64,000 nt of DNA from Bog-105 sp965277435 (GCA_965277435.1 OZ255821.1:5332001-5396000); one strand, 5' to 3'. Positions 17,684 through 26,890 are shown, counted from the first letter of the stretch. Notes: generated from the letters alone by a model not told the origin. Numbers and translations are program-made.

Positions 17684-19078
17684 ATGAAACTCTGGGGTGG
17701 CAGATTCGAGACTGGACCCTCGCAAGTCTTCGAACAATTCTCAGGCTCGTTGCACTTCGATCGGAAGCTGCTGCAGGCGGACGTGAAAGGCTCACAAGCT
17801 TTTGCACGGGCTCTCGAACGGCAGAGCATTCTTACTCCCGACGAGACCGCCACGCTGATCACTGCGTTCGCCGACATCGGAGAAGAAGCGCACTCGTCCG
17901 ATTACTTCCACGGTGCGAGTGATGAAGACGTACATACATTTGTCATCCGCAAACTGGGCGAAAAAGTCGGTGCGCTTGCCGGCAAAATCCACACGGGACG
18001 CAGCCGCAACGAGCAGGTTTCGCTCGATCTGCGGCTGCATCTGCGCGCGTCTGCCGAATCCATTCTCACGGAACTGATCGGGCTGATGAATGTCCTGTTA
18101 ACGCTCGCTGAAAAATATCCGGAGGCGATCATCCCGGGCTATACGCATCTGCGCCGGGCGCAAGCGGTGTTGTGGCCGCATTACTTGCTCGCCTATTTCG
18201 AAATGTTGGCACGCGATTTTGAGCGCATGAAGCAGGCCCACGCCCGCATTAACGTGATGCCGCTCGGTTCGGGTGCTTTGGCGGGAAGCGGATTCGCTTT
18301 CGATCGCGAGGCGATCGCGGAAGATCTCGAGTTTGCTTCCATCTCCTTAAACAGCATGGACGTTTCCGGCGATCGCGATTTCGCGCTCGATTTTTTGTAC
18401 GCCTGCAGCTTGATCATGCTGCATCTCAGCCGCCTCGCGGAAGACTGGATTCTATATTCGAGCGAGGAGTTTAATTGGATGACTCTGGGTGACGGCGTCA
18501 CCAGCGGCTCCAGCCTCATGCCGCAGAAAAAAAATCCCGATTCGCTCGAACTGATCCGGGGCAAATCCGGCCGCGTGTTTGGCGATTTAACAGCTCTCTT
18601 CATCACGATGAAGGGCCTTCCCATGACCTACAATCGCGACCTGCAGGAAGACAAAGAGCCCCTCTTCGATGCTTATCACCAAACGCTTGGAGCGATCCAA
18701 ATGGCGCAAGCTGTGGCTGGGTCCGTGGTACTGAATCCGTCGGTTCCGGCCAAGGCTGCCGATGAGAGCTGGGTCATCGCCACCGACTTAGCCGAAGAAT
18801 TAGCGCGGCGCGGCGTACCGTTTCACGATGCCCATCAGATCGTCGGACGTCTGGTGCTGGCCAGCGTCACGGAGGGCAAGAAGCCGTCGGATTGGACTGG
18901 CGAATCGCTGGCTGCGTTTGCGCCGGAATTCGACTCATCCATCGCCAACCTGCTGACGCCAGCCGAAGGGATGAAAACTCGCGAGCTGCCCGGCGGCACG
19001 GGACCCACGACGGTGGCTCGCGCTCTCGCCCTCGCAGAAAAACGCTTGAGGGTGATGCAAGGTTTGCTTGAAACATGA
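17684..19078 (+). CDS. argH: argininosuccinate lyase
   Basis: It cleaves argininosuccinate to arginine and fumarate. The 464-residue protein of the fumarase/aspartase superfamily starts with KLWGGRFETGPS and contains the signature loop GSSLMPQKKNPDSLELIRGK holding the catalytic serine region. An additional conserved HTGRSRNEQV stretch is at about residue 103. It starts 2 bases after argG, and its stop overlaps the argR start (ATGA). Confidence 0.96.
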   Translation: MKLWGGRFETGPSQVFEQFSGSLHFDRKLLQADVKGSQAFARALERQSILTPDETATLITAFADIGEEAHSSDYFHGASDEDVHTFVIRKLGEKVGALAGKIHTGRSRNEQVSLDLRLHLRASAESILTELIGLMNVLLTLAEKYPEAIIPGYTHLRRAQAVLWPHYLLAYFEMLARDFERMKQAHARINVMPLGSGALAGSGFAFDREAIAEDLEFASISLNSMDVSGDRDFALDFLYACSLIMLHLSRLAEDWILYSSEEFNWMTLGDGVTSGSSLMPQKKNPDSLELIRGKSGRVFGDLTALFITMKGLPMTYNRDLQEDKEPLFDAYHQTLGAIQMAQAVAGSVVLNPSVPAKAADESWVIATDLAEELARRGVPFHDAHQIVGRLVLASVTEGKKPSDWTGESLAAFAPEFDSSIANLLTPAEGMKTRELPGGTGPTTVARALALAEKRLRVMQGLLET

Positions 19079-19509
19079 ACAAGAGCTTTCGCCAGGGTCA
19101 AATCCTCAAGATCATCCGCGGTAAAGAAATTTACACGCAGGACGAACTGGCGCGAGAACTGAGCCTGAGCAATATCCAGACCACGCAAGTCACGCTCTCG
19201 CGCGACATGCGCGAACTGGGACTGGTAAAAACCGGCGATGGATACCAGCAATTCTCGGGTGAACGAGCCGGTCCGGATCTGGCAGACGTGGCAAACGAAT
19301 ACCTGCTCGATATCCGCTTAGCGCAAAACCTGCTGGTGCTGAAGACTTCGCCCGGGAACGCCAACACACTGGCCGTGGCGCTCGATCGGGAAGAGTTGGA
19401 GCAGGTAGTCGGAACCATCGCCGGCGACGACACCATTCTTGTCGTCACTCCGGATGGCGTAACGGCCGATCAACTACGGCTGAAATTGCTCGAGATGCTT
19501 TCTTCCTGA
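19075..19509 (+). CDS. argR: arginine repressor
   Basis: This hexameric arginine-sensing repressor has an N-terminal winged helix (about residues 1-70, with TQVTLSRDMRELGLVK as the recognition segment) and a C-terminal arginine-binding and oligomerisation domain (about 75-144, containing TIAGDDTILVV). The 144-residue length is typical. It closes the argFGH operon with a 4-base ATGA overlap and would bind the ARG boxes at 15414-15447, giving autoregulated feedback. Confidence 0.95.
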   Translation: MNKSFRQGQILKIIRGKEIYTQDELARELSLSNIQTTQVTLSRDMRELGLVKTGDGYQQFSGERAGPDLADVANEYLLDIRLAQNLLVLKTSPGNANTLAVALDREELEQVVGTIAGDDTILVVTPDGVTADQLRLKLLEMLSS

Positions 19510-19552
19510 AGGTTGTATCTATTCGTATGGGCTAACCGTATGGGGCAACCAA

Positions 19553-19594
19553 CACTCCCTCTGTTCCGATACACTGGACGCTTCGGAGGGAGTG
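19553..19594 (+). promoter_or_regulatory. hairpin sequestering a Shine-Dalgarno sequence
   Basis: CACTCCCTC (19553-19561) is perfectly complementary to GAGGGAGTG (19586-19594), leaving a 24-base loop. The right arm contains the GGAGGG ribosome-binding site of the following gene (ATG 19597). In the transcript this would close the site, suggesting translational control. No evidence beyond the complementarity. Confidence 0.45.
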
Positions 19595-19596
19595 CT

Positions 19597-20976
19597 ATGT
19601 CCGCTGACCAATTTGACCGCCGCGATTTTCTGAAACGAACCGGAACACTCAGTGCGGGTGTTGCCGCCGCTTCTAAAGCTTTCGCCGCGAAGCCCATCAA
19701 CAAGATGAATCCGTCACGCATCATCGGCGCCAACGATCGCATTAACGTGGCGATCGTCGGTTGCGGTGGCCGCGGCACGTACGACGCTGGTGCTTTTACA
19801 AAGTACGGCGATGCTAACAAGAACGCCTGCCAGGTCTTCGCCGTTTGCGACGTTTACGAAAAGCGCAAGCGCGAACTTGCTGAACGGCATAAAGCCAAAC
19901 CGTTTAACGATTATCGTGAGGTTCTGGCCCTCTCCGAAGTGGATGCCGTCGTCGTTGCAACGCCCGATCACTGGCATTCGCGAGTCGCCCTTGAAGCGAT
20001 GGACCAAGGCAAAGATGTCTACCTTGAAAAGCCGATGTGCCACACGATCGAGGAAGCGAAGAAGTTAGTCGCCACCACGCGCGAAACCAAACGTATTCTA
20101 CAGGTCGGCTCCCAAACCACTTCCGCGGATCAATGGTGGAAAGCCAAGAAGGCCATTGCGGACGGCATGATCGGCAAAATGATCATGAGCCAGGGATCCT
20201 ACCATCGCAACTCAATGGAAGGCGAATGGAACTGGCCCATTGATGCCGGTGCGGGACCGGATGCTTCCGGCGACAATCACATCGACTGGAATATGTGGCT
20301 TGGACCAGCGCCCAAGCGTCCCTTCGACGCCGACCGCTTCTTCCGCTTCCGCAAATACTGGGACTACTCGGGCGGCATCGCCACCGATCTCTTCTTCCAC
20401 GTCGTCGCCCCCCTCAATATTTGCTGGGACAAACCGCAGTTCCCCTCCAAAGTCAGCGCTTCCGGAGGCATCTACATATTCAAGGACGAACGCGAAGTTC
20501 CCGACACGTTCCACATCATCGCCGAATACCCGGAGGGTCATTCTCTCGTGTTGAGTTCGTCGATGGCCAATTCGCAGCACATTCCCGGCTTGATCCGCGG
20601 CCATGAAGGCACGATCATTATGGTCGAACACGGCAAGTTCGAAGGATCCACTCCCGACATTACGATCCGCCCTGAAAAAGTGCGGCTTCCCGAAGATCCT
20701 GCCCATCCGGACGCCCCTCGCCGAGGAACGTTTCCCGGCTACAAATTCGGCGTCGACGAGATCAAAATTCCGGTCGATCAGTTCGACATGATGCAGGCGC
20801 ACGTCGGCAATTTCCTGCAATGCATGCGGACGCGTGAAAAGCCGCACTTAGATGTTGAAACCGCCGCTCATGCCCAGGTGCTCATCAGCATGGCGGTCGA
20901 CTCCTATCGAGACGGCCACGTCAAATATTGGGATGAGGAGAAATGGAAGGCGGTCGACAAGCCTGTTAAGGCCTGA
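19597..20976 (+). CDS. Tat-exported Gfo/Idh/MocA family oxidoreductase
   Basis: The protein (459 residues from ATG 19597, with GGAGGG 6 bases upstream) begins with a twin-arginine signal, RRDFLKRTGTLSAG, so it is exported folded with its cofactor. The mature part has the Rossmann motif VAIVGCGGRGTYD and the family's EKP motif (YLEKPMCHT). Family members are NAD(P)-dependent sugar or polyol dehydrogenases, and Tat-exported ones are common in Acidobacteria and Planctomycetes. The substrate is unknown. The final codons contain one copy of a 19-base repeat found again 16 bases downstream. Confidence 0.9.
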   Translation: MSADQFDRRDFLKRTGTLSAGVAAASKAFAAKPINKMNPSRIIGANDRINVAIVGCGGRGTYDAGAFTKYGDANKNACQVFAVCDVYEKRKRELAERHKAKPFNDYREVLALSEVDAVVVATPDHWHSRVALEAMDQGKDVYLEKPMCHTIEEAKKLVATTRETKRILQVGSQTTSADQWWKAKKAIADGMIGKMIMSQGSYHRNSMEGEWNWPIDAGAGPDASGDNHIDWNMWLGPAPKRPFDADRFFRFRKYWDYSGGIATDLFFHVVAPLNICWDKPQFPSKVSASGGIYIFKDEREVPDTFHIIAEYPEGHSLVLSSSMANSQHIPGLIRGHEGTIIMVEHGKFEGSTPDITIRPEKVRLPEDPAHPDAPRRGTFPGYKFGVDEIKIPVDQFDMMQAHVGNFLQCMRTREKPHLDVETAAHAQVLISMAVDSYRDGHVKYWDEEKWKAVDKPVKA

Positions 20977-21011
20977 CGACGTTCCCAAGCGTCAAGCCTG
21001 TTAAGGCTTGA
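20958..21011 (+). repeat. short direct repeat with terminator-like hairpin
   Basis: CAAGCCTGTTAAGGCCTGA (20958-20976, the last codons and stop of the Gfo/Idh/MocA gene) recurs with one change as CAAGCCTGTTAAGGCTTGA at 20993-21011. The second copy is a perfect hairpin: CAAGCCT, GTTA loop, AGGCTTG. No U-tract follows, so it may be a weak or rho-assisted terminator. Confidence 0.6.
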
Positions 21012-21048
21012 TGGGCTGCCAGAGCCTATCCGGTTGCCGTCGGGTCGG

Positions 21049-21186
21049 TTAGCCAGCCGAGGTTTCCGTAATCGTAGCGCTCGACTGTTCATTCACCGGC
21101 ACGCCGGCACTGCGGCGTTCGGCGAGCCGAAGATCCATATCATCGACGATGTAGTTCACCATAAAAAGCGCATTGAAATTGCTCAT
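21049..21186 (-). CDS. small hypothetical protein coupled to a Uma2 gene
   Basis: A 45-codon frame starts at ATG 21186, overlapping the TGA stop of the upstream Uma2 gene by one base (TGATG), and ends at TAA 21049. The peptide is acidic with MSNFNALFMVNYIVDD at its start. I recognise no family. The overlap suggests translational coupling, but the frame is short and may be fortuitous. Confidence 0.35.
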   Translation of the reverse strand: MSNFNALFMVNYIVDDMDLRLAERRSAGVPVNEQSSATITETSAG

Positions 21187-21689
21187 CAATCGAAAATATC
21201 GCGGAATGCTATCTCCAGATTGGTACCGTCGACCTTGATCGCGTCCCCGCCGGCCCGCTCCATGCGGCCCGGTCGATAAATCCAGATCACCTTCTCTTCG
21301 GGATCAATCAGCCAAACCACGGGAACGCCAAAATCCAAATACTCCTGAATGCGCTCGTTCACGCGCGGCACCCGGTCCTCAGGCGAAAGAATCTCGACAC
21401 AGAGAAGCGGCGGCTTGGTAATAATTTGCTCGTCAGGCTTACCCCTCGTGACGAGTACATCGGGAACACGGAACCGGTGACTCCTGGTTTGCATTCTGGT
21501 TTCGGGGAGCGCTGCAATGCCTGTCTCCTGAAAACGGCTCAGGAAATAAGAAACGATCCGGCCCTGTACCCAGCTATGATCGACTTCGCCCAAATTCCGC
21601 TCCTCCACCACTCCATCCAGGTAATCGCAGTCGGGCCGATACACGGTCTTCAGGTACTCTTCTACTGAAATTTGGGTCGCCGAAGCCAT
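21186..21689 (-). CDS. Uma2-family endonuclease-like protein (DUF820), copy 1
   Basis: This 167-residue PD-(D/E)XK-fold protein of the Uma2 family shows SVEEYLKTVYRPDCDYLDG at the N-terminus, RVPDVLVTRG in the centre and the catalytic-core segment LCVEILSPEDR (E-x-L-S-P), then GVPVVWLIDPEEKVIWIYR. The biochemical role of these very common proteins is poorly known; a nuclease fold is inferred for the family. A second copy lies just upstream on the same strand and is clearly a duplicate. Confidence 0.85.
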   Translation of the reverse strand: MASATQISVEEYLKTVYRPDCDYLDGVVEERNLGEVDHSWVQGRIVSYFLSRFQETGIAALPETRMQTRSHRFRVPDVLVTRGKPDEQIITKPPLLCVEILSPEDRVPRVNERIQEYLDFGVPVVWLIDPEEKVIWIYRPGRMERAGGDAIKVDGTNLEIAFRDIFD

Positions 21690-21707
21690 ATGGAATTAGT
21701 ATCGCTA

Positions 21708-22202
21708 CTAGAAAATCTCGACAAACGGAATTTCGATCGAAGTGCCGCCCAGTTTTATGGCTGGACCGGGCGCTTGCACCATAGCGCTTAATCGATAGAT
21801 CCAGATCGTTTTATCCTCGGGATCTATCAGCCAGACGACGGGAACACCAAAATTCAGATACTCCTGTATTCGCACATTTATACGTGAAAACCTGTCCTTC
21901 GGCGAAAGAATTTCAACACAAAGTAGCGGCGCTCTAGTAAGAATCTGCTCGCTTGGCCTGCCGCTTACAACCGTCACATCAGGGACGCGGAACCGCGTTG
22001 GCGTAATCTGGAATCGCCATTCCGGGAGCGGCAGGATCTCGCGCGATTGGCGCATGATAGAACCGATTAGCCGGGCCTGCACCAAGCTATGATCTAGTTG
22101 GCCCGAATTCCGTTCCTCCACGACTCCATCCACATAATCGCGGTCAGGCCGATACACCGTCTTCAGATACTCTTCCACTGAAACTTGAGTCGCCACAGCC
22201 AT
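21708..22202 (-). CDS. Uma2-family endonuclease-like protein (DUF820), copy 2
   Basis: The 164-residue paralogue of the neighbouring gene shares TQ(I/V)SVEEYLKTVYRPD at the N-terminus and LCVEILSPKDR plus GVPVVWLIDPEDK in the core. Divergence is concentrated in the middle region (residues 45-75). The pair is separated by 18 bases, indicating tandem duplication. It lies 16 bases downstream of aspS on the same strand. Confidence 0.85.
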   Translation of the reverse strand: MAVATQVSVEEYLKTVYRPDRDYVDGVVEERNSGQLDHSLVQARLIGSIMRQSREILPLPEWRFQITPTRFRVPDVTVVSGRPSEQILTRAPLLCVEILSPKDRFSRINVRIQEYLNFGVPVVWLIDPEDKTIWIYRLSAMVQAPGPAIKLGGTSIEIPFVEIF

Positions 22203-22218
22203 GAGATTATTATCACGC

Positions 22219-23994
22219 TTATAAAGGCTGATTCAAACGAATCCCCAACTCCTTCAACTGCCGCTCCGGCACGCTCGATGGAGCTTCACACATCAGGTCG
22301 GTACCCTTGGCCGTTTTCGGAAATGGAATTACATCGCGAATCGACGTTTCGCCGGCCAGAATCATCACCAGGCGGTCAAGCCCCAACGCAATGCCGCCAT
22401 GGGGAGGCGCGCCATACTCGAGCGCTTCGAGCAAAAATCCGAATCGCCGCTTGGCCTCATCCTCACTGAAACCCAACGCCGCGAAAACTTGGGTTTGTAC
22501 ATCCCGGCGATGAATACGAATCGAGCCCGAGCCCAATTCCACGCCATTCAGAACCAGGTCATACGATTTCGCCCGGCAATGGGCCGGATCGTCGGTCAGC
22601 AACTGCAAATCTTCGTCATGCACAGAAGTAAACGGATGATGCGCCGCGTTCCAGCGCTTATCAACTTCATCCCACTCGAACATCGGAAAATCGACTACCC
22701 ACAGGAACTTGAATACTTGCGGATCGAGCAGCTTATGGCGGTCGTTATACTTCTGCCCGATGTGCAAGCGCAATTGGCCCGCTGCCAGCAATACCGTCTG
22801 GTCCGGCAAGGCGCCCTTTGGTTCACCCGTCCAGGAAGCCAGCATGATCAGATCGTTTTCACCGGGCTGAATTCGCTCCCGCAGTTTGGTAACGGCGTCT
22901 GCGTGGTCGCGTTCCAATCGCTTCAAATCATCGAAGACCCGCAGTCCGCGCTCCTGTCCGGCTGCCTTGATGTCGTCGCGTTCTTTACGGCTGAGCTGGC
23001 CGATTCCGGGGATGTGAATTGCGACTAGCGGCAGACCTTCGGGTGTCAATCCTGCCTGCGGAAACAAATCCTCCACCCGATGAAAGGGCGGCAGACGAAG
23101 ATCCGGTTTATCGCTCCCGTACCCGTTCATCGCCTCAGCGTAGGTGATCCGAGGAATATGCTTTTCTACCGCCGCGCCCGCGGCCTCGCAGACGCCCCAA
23201 ATCAGCGGCTCGATGACGTCGTAAATTTGCTCCTGCTGCGGGAAGGACATCTCCAGATCGATCTGAGTAAATTCAGGCTGCCGGTCAGCGCGCAAATCTT
23301 CATCCCGAAAGCAGCGTACGATCTGGAAATATCGCTCATAACCGCTGACCATCAACAGTTGTTTGAAAATCTGCGGTGACTGTGGCAGAGCATAGAAATT
23401 CCCTGGCTGAACGCGACTGGGCACCAGGTAATCGCGAGCGCCTTCCGGTGTCGAGCGCGTCATGAAAGGCGTCTCGATCTCCAGGAAGTTTTGGGCATAG
23501 AGCGCCTGGCGCACGGCAAACGCGATTTTGGACCGCATGATGATGTTGCGCTGCATATGCGGCCGCCGCAGATCGATGTAGCGATACTTCAGCCGCACGT
23601 CTTCTTTCACATCGACGTTGTCTTCGATCGGAAACGGCGGGGTGCGCGATTCGTTCAAGATCCAAAGCTTGGAAACAGCCAGCTCGACTTCACCGGTGGC
23701 GATATTCGGATTCACCGTCTCGGCACTGCGCAGTGAAACGGTGCCTTCTACCGCAATCACATATTCGAGACTGAGCTCCTGGGCACGCTGATGCGCCGCC
23801 GCATCCTTGCTCTCGTCAAATACGAGTTGTGTAATGCCATAGCGGTCGCGCAAGTGAATAAAGATCAGGCCGCCCAGGTCGCGCCGGCGATGTACCCAGC
23901 CCATTAGTACAGCGTTCGAGGCGGCGTCGTTCGCCCGTAACTCTCCGCAAGAATGAGTGCGGCGAAGATCGCCCAGAAAATCCAGTGTCACCAT
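22219..23994 (-). CDS. aspS: aspartyl-tRNA synthetase
   Basis: This class II aminoacyl-tRNA synthetase charges tRNA-Asp. The 591 residues match the bacterial type: N-terminal OB-fold anticodon domain (about 1-110, GWVHRRRDLGGLIFIHLRDR), catalytic core, the bacterial GAD insertion domain (about 300-420) and motif 3 GIALGLDRLVMILAG near the end. Its ATG overlaps the 3' end of hisS by 7 bases, so hisS-aspS is a coupled synthetase pair. Whether it also charges tRNA-Asn cannot be told from the sequence alone. Confidence 0.96.
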   Translation of the reverse strand: MVTLDFLGDLRRTHSCGELRANDAASNAVLMGWVHRRRDLGGLIFIHLRDRYGITQLVFDESKDAAAHQRAQELSLEYVIAVEGTVSLRSAETVNPNIATGEVELAVSKLWILNESRTPPFPIEDNVDVKEDVRLKYRYIDLRRPHMQRNIIMRSKIAFAVRQALYAQNFLEIETPFMTRSTPEGARDYLVPSRVQPGNFYALPQSPQIFKQLLMVSGYERYFQIVRCFRDEDLRADRQPEFTQIDLEMSFPQQEQIYDVIEPLIWGVCEAAGAAVEKHIPRITYAEAMNGYGSDKPDLRLPPFHRVEDLFPQAGLTPEGLPLVAIHIPGIGQLSRKERDDIKAAGQERGLRVFDDLKRLERDHADAVTKLRERIQPGENDLIMLASWTGEPKGALPDQTVLLAAGQLRLHIGQKYNDRHKLLDPQVFKFLWVVDFPMFEWDEVDKRWNAAHHPFTSVHDEDLQLLTDDPAHCRAKSYDLVLNGVELGSGSIRIHRRDVQTQVFAALGFSEDEAKRRFGFLLEALEYGAPPHGGIALGLDRLVMILAGETSIRDVIPFPKTAKGTDLMCEAPSSVPERQLKELGIRLNQPL

Positions 23995-25247
23995 GATTTT
24001 TTCGAAAGGCGATCGAGCAGCGCTTGTCTCGAAAGCGTCTGCTGCTCGCCTGCCGCCATATCCTTCAGAGCATACGACTGCGTCACGATTTCGTTCTCTC
24101 CCACAATCAGCGTGTAGCGCGCCGCCAGTTTGTTTGCGATCTCGAGCAGGCGTTTCAGCTTGCGCTCCGTCCCCACTTCGACGGATATATCGAGCTTACG
24201 AATCTCGGACGCGAGCACGCTGCAATGCCGTAAAGCCGCTTCCCCTAGCGGCGCTATGTAAAGGTCCAGAGCTGCTGGGGCGACATGCTGACCTTCTTCT
24301 GCCGCCATCACCAGCCGGTCTTCTCCGATCGAGAAACCAATTCCAGGCGACGCTACTTTCGAACCGAGTATTTCAGCGAGCCCGTCGTACCGACCGCCTC
24401 CCAGGATTGCGTTCTGCGCGCCGAGCGCGCCGTGGGTGATTTCGAAAGTCGTGCGCGCGTAATAGTCCAAACCGCGCACCAGCCGCGGCCGCACGGTATA
24501 GCGAATCTGGCGGTCGTCCAGGAATTCGCGGACCTGGCGGAAGTGGTCCCGGTCCGGTTCATCCAGGTAATCGAGAATGGACGGCAGCGCGTCGATGATC
24601 GGCTGATCCTCCGGCACCTTGCAATCGAGGACTCGCAGCGGATTGGTCTGGGCACGGCGCTGACAATCGGAACACATCCGGGGGGCCACTTCACGCAGGC
24701 TCTCACGCAGTGCGTCCTCGAAGCGCGCACGCGAAGCCTTGGAACCCACCGAATTGATCAGCAGCTCGTAACCGGTGATTCCCACTTCGTCGAGAATGGC
24801 CAGAACCAGCTCAATCACTTCCGCATCGATGGCCGGAGAATCCGAACCGATCGCTTCCGCACCAATCTGAAAAAACTGCCGGTAGCGGCCTTTTTGCGGC
24901 CTTTCCCGCCGGAACATCGGACCGATATAGTAAAGCTTCTGCAGTCCGGTTTGCTGGTCGAGGCGATGCTCGATATAAGCGCGCAGGACGGAGGCTGTAT
25001 TCTCCGGCCGCAGTGTCAATGAACTGCCATCGCGATCTTCAAACGTATACATCTCTTTGCTGACGATGTCGGTTTCCTCGCCCACGCCACGCGCAAACAA
25101 CGCCGTCTCTTCCACGATCGGAGTTCGTATTTCGTGATAATTGAACCGAGCAAAAATCCGGCGCGACGCCGCCTCTACCTGGTTCCACACGCTGCTCGAT
25201 GGAGGCAGAATGTCCCGCATTCCCTTCACAGCGTTTATCGGGTTCAA
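23988..25247 (-). CDS. hisS: histidyl-tRNA synthetase
   Basis: This class II synthetase charges tRNA-His. It begins NPINAVKGMRDILPP and contains LRPENTASVLRAYIEH (motif 2 region), the histidine-specific GRYDGLAEILGS and, at the C-terminus, an anticodon-binding domain from about residue 325. I place the start at TTG 25247, preceded by AAGGGAGAG and overlapping the stop of the upstream gene as TTGA, giving 419 residues; an in-frame extension to 25295 would run into that gene. It overlaps aspS by 7 bases. Confidence 0.95.
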   Translation of the reverse strand: MNPINAVKGMRDILPPSSSVWNQVEAASRRIFARFNYHEIRTPIVEETALFARGVGEETDIVSKEMYTFEDRDGSSLTLRPENTASVLRAYIEHRLDQQTGLQKLYYIGPMFRRERPQKGRYRQFFQIGAEAIGSDSPAIDAEVIELVLAILDEVGITGYELLINSVGSKASRARFEDALRESLREVAPRMCSDCQRRAQTNPLRVLDCKVPEDQPIIDALPSILDYLDEPDRDHFRQVREFLDDRQIRYTVRPRLVRGLDYYARTTFEITHGALGAQNAILGGGRYDGLAEILGSKVASPGIGFSIGEDRLVMAAEEGQHVAPAALDLYIAPLGEAALRHCSVLASEIRKLDISVEVGTERKLKRLLEIANKLAARYTLIVGENEIVTQSYALKDMAAGEQQTLSRQALLDRLSKKSW

Positions 25248-25759
25248 CTCTGCTCTCCCTTGTAAATAGCCGTGAGCTTGACGTAGTTGTCGCAATTCTT
25301 GCGAAACCGCGCCTGTTCCTCCGCCGTTATTTCACGTTTCACCTTGGCGGGCGTCCCCATCACCAGCATGCCCGGCGGCACTTCCATATTCTCGGGGACG
25401 AGCGCCCCTGCCGCAACGATCGCTCCGCAGCCGACCTTTGCCCCGTTCAGTACGATGGCCCCAATGCCGATTAGCGAATCATCCTCCACGGTGCATCCGT
25501 GCAGCACCACGCTGTGGCCAACCGTCACGCGATTCCCGATCAGGCACGGAAACACCATGTGATCGACATGCACCACGCAGTTGTCCTGAATGCTCGTCTC
25601 GTCTCCGATGCGGATATAGTTCACATCGCCGCGAATGGCCACGTGAAACCACACGCTCGATCGTTCGCCGATCACAACATCGCCCAGTACTTGCGCACTC
25701 GGGTCTACATAGGCGGAGACGGCAACACGAGGGCTCACGCCGCGATAAGGTCGGATCAT
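25244..25759 (-). CDS. gamma-carbonic anhydrase family hexapeptide-repeat protein
   Basis: The 171-residue protein has a left-handed beta-helix of hexapeptide repeats (residues about 20-140). Three histidines are in the positions that bind zinc in gamma-carbonic anhydrases: one in CVVHVDHMV and another in VTVGHSVVLHGC. It resembles YrdA/CaiE/PaaY proteins, for which carbonic anhydrase activity is shown in some members only. It is coupled to hisS by a 4-base overlap. Confidence 0.88.
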   Translation of the reverse strand: MIRPYRGVSPRVAVSAYVDPSAQVLGDVVIGERSSVWFHVAIRGDVNYIRIGDETSIQDNCVVHVDHMVFPCLIGNRVTVGHSVVLHGCTVEDDSLIGIGAIVLNGAKVGCGAIVAAGALVPENMEVPPGMLVMGTPAKVKREITAEEQARFRKNCDNYVKLTAIYKGEQS

Positions 25760-25831
25760 GATGGATAGAACACAGCGGCCCGGCGTTTTCAGGCAGTATG
25801 TCTAGCTATCCTAGCAAGTTGCCGGACGTTC

Positions 25832-26821
25832 TTACTCGCGCGCTCTGTCCGGGAACTGTGCCCGAAATGCTTCTTGAATAGCCGGTTCGCTCCGTGTCCC
25901 GACGGCCTCCGCTATCCTGCCGCGAAGTTCTTCCTGCCCCTTGTGCATTGAGAGCGCATCAAGCGCCATCAGCGCGTCGCGTTGTCTTGCCGAACGGATC
26001 AGGTCAAACAAGAAGTCGAGTCCGGCCGCCTGGCGTGAAGCGCTGAGAGCTCGCAGGATGGCATCGCGCACTTCCGGCGCTTTCGTGTTCTCCCATGTGG
26101 AGATGAGAAGAGCAACAGCGCCAGGCAAGCGGGACGCGCCCAGGGAAAGCGCCGCTTCTTCGGAAACACCTTCGTGCGCGGCCGCCAGGAAGCCGCCCAC
26201 AAAGTCCACCGCCTCCTCACCTTCAAGGTGCAGCAGCGAATCGAACACCTGGCCGGTTACATCGAGATACTCATCGCCCAAATTGGCCTTGAGGCGCAGC
26301 AGCAACGCCGCCTCCTCGCCGTCCAGCTGCTCGAGCGCACGAACCGCGTCGAGCCGCACATTCCGCGCATCGGCAAGCGACCGAACCATGTGCCGGAGAA
26401 GTTCACGGCGCGGGAGATCGGTGGTCTGCACCAACGCCAGCGTGCATATGCCGCGCAGCGTCGTTGCTGTATCTTCGCGACCACCCCATACCGCTTCGAG
26501 TTGCACGTGGCGCGCGCCGCGCAGAAACAGTCGCGATTCCGTGACACCCAAATCCACCAGGGCCCGTGCCAGCGCGTTCTTGGCCCCACATTGCGGATCT
26601 GTTTCGACGGCCTTCTCGAAGAACCGTTCGAAAGCGACGGACAAATCCCCTTGCAGCGCGTTCAATCGCATTTCGGCGGTCACCGACGCGGCCTTTGCCA
26701 CCACCAGATTCACCCGATCCCGCAGCGCACGCTTCAGAGCGACTTCCGCTTCAGAGGTAACGCCGCCCGCGCGCAGTGCCTTCAGCCCTTCCAGTTGTTC
26801 TTCTATTCTTCTGCTCGGCAT
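25832..26821 (-). CDS. hypothetical HEAT-like repeat protein
   Basis: This 329-residue, alpha-helical and charged protein has no signal peptide. Repeating helix pairs of about 30 residues, such as RLDAVRALEQLDGEEAALLL and VRDAILRALSASRQAAGLDF, suggest a HEAT/armadillo solenoid used for protein binding. No catalytic motif is seen. It is probably a single-gene unit: it lies 72 bases from the gamma-carbonic anhydrase gene, with its own upstream region of about 110 bases. Confidence 0.65.
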   Translation of the reverse strand: MPSRRIEEQLEGLKALRAGGVTSEAEVALKRALRDRVNLVVAKAASVTAEMRLNALQGDLSVAFERFFEKAVETDPQCGAKNALARALVDLGVTESRLFLRGARHVQLEAVWGGREDTATTLRGICTLALVQTTDLPRRELLRHMVRSLADARNVRLDAVRALEQLDGEEAALLLRLKANLGDEYLDVTGQVFDSLLHLEGEEAVDFVGGFLAAAHEGVSEEAALSLGASRLPGAVALLISTWENTKAPEVRDAILRALSASRQAAGLDFLFDLIRSARQRDALMALDALSMHKGQEELRGRIAEAVGTRSEPAIQEAFRAQFPDRARE

Positions 26822-26890
26822 CCATCCGCAAACGCTTCAGACTCTGTTGTAACCAACTGATTATCACGCTGCCAGAGTTAGCTGTAAGTT

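Noticed and set aside
21700..22202. Second Uma2 copy as an assembly duplicate
   Set aside because: The two copies differ throughout the middle third and have distinct flanks, so they are true paralogues.
23336..23665. Frames on both strands inside aspS
   Set aside because: They are shadows of the synthetase gene, which is continuous and complete.
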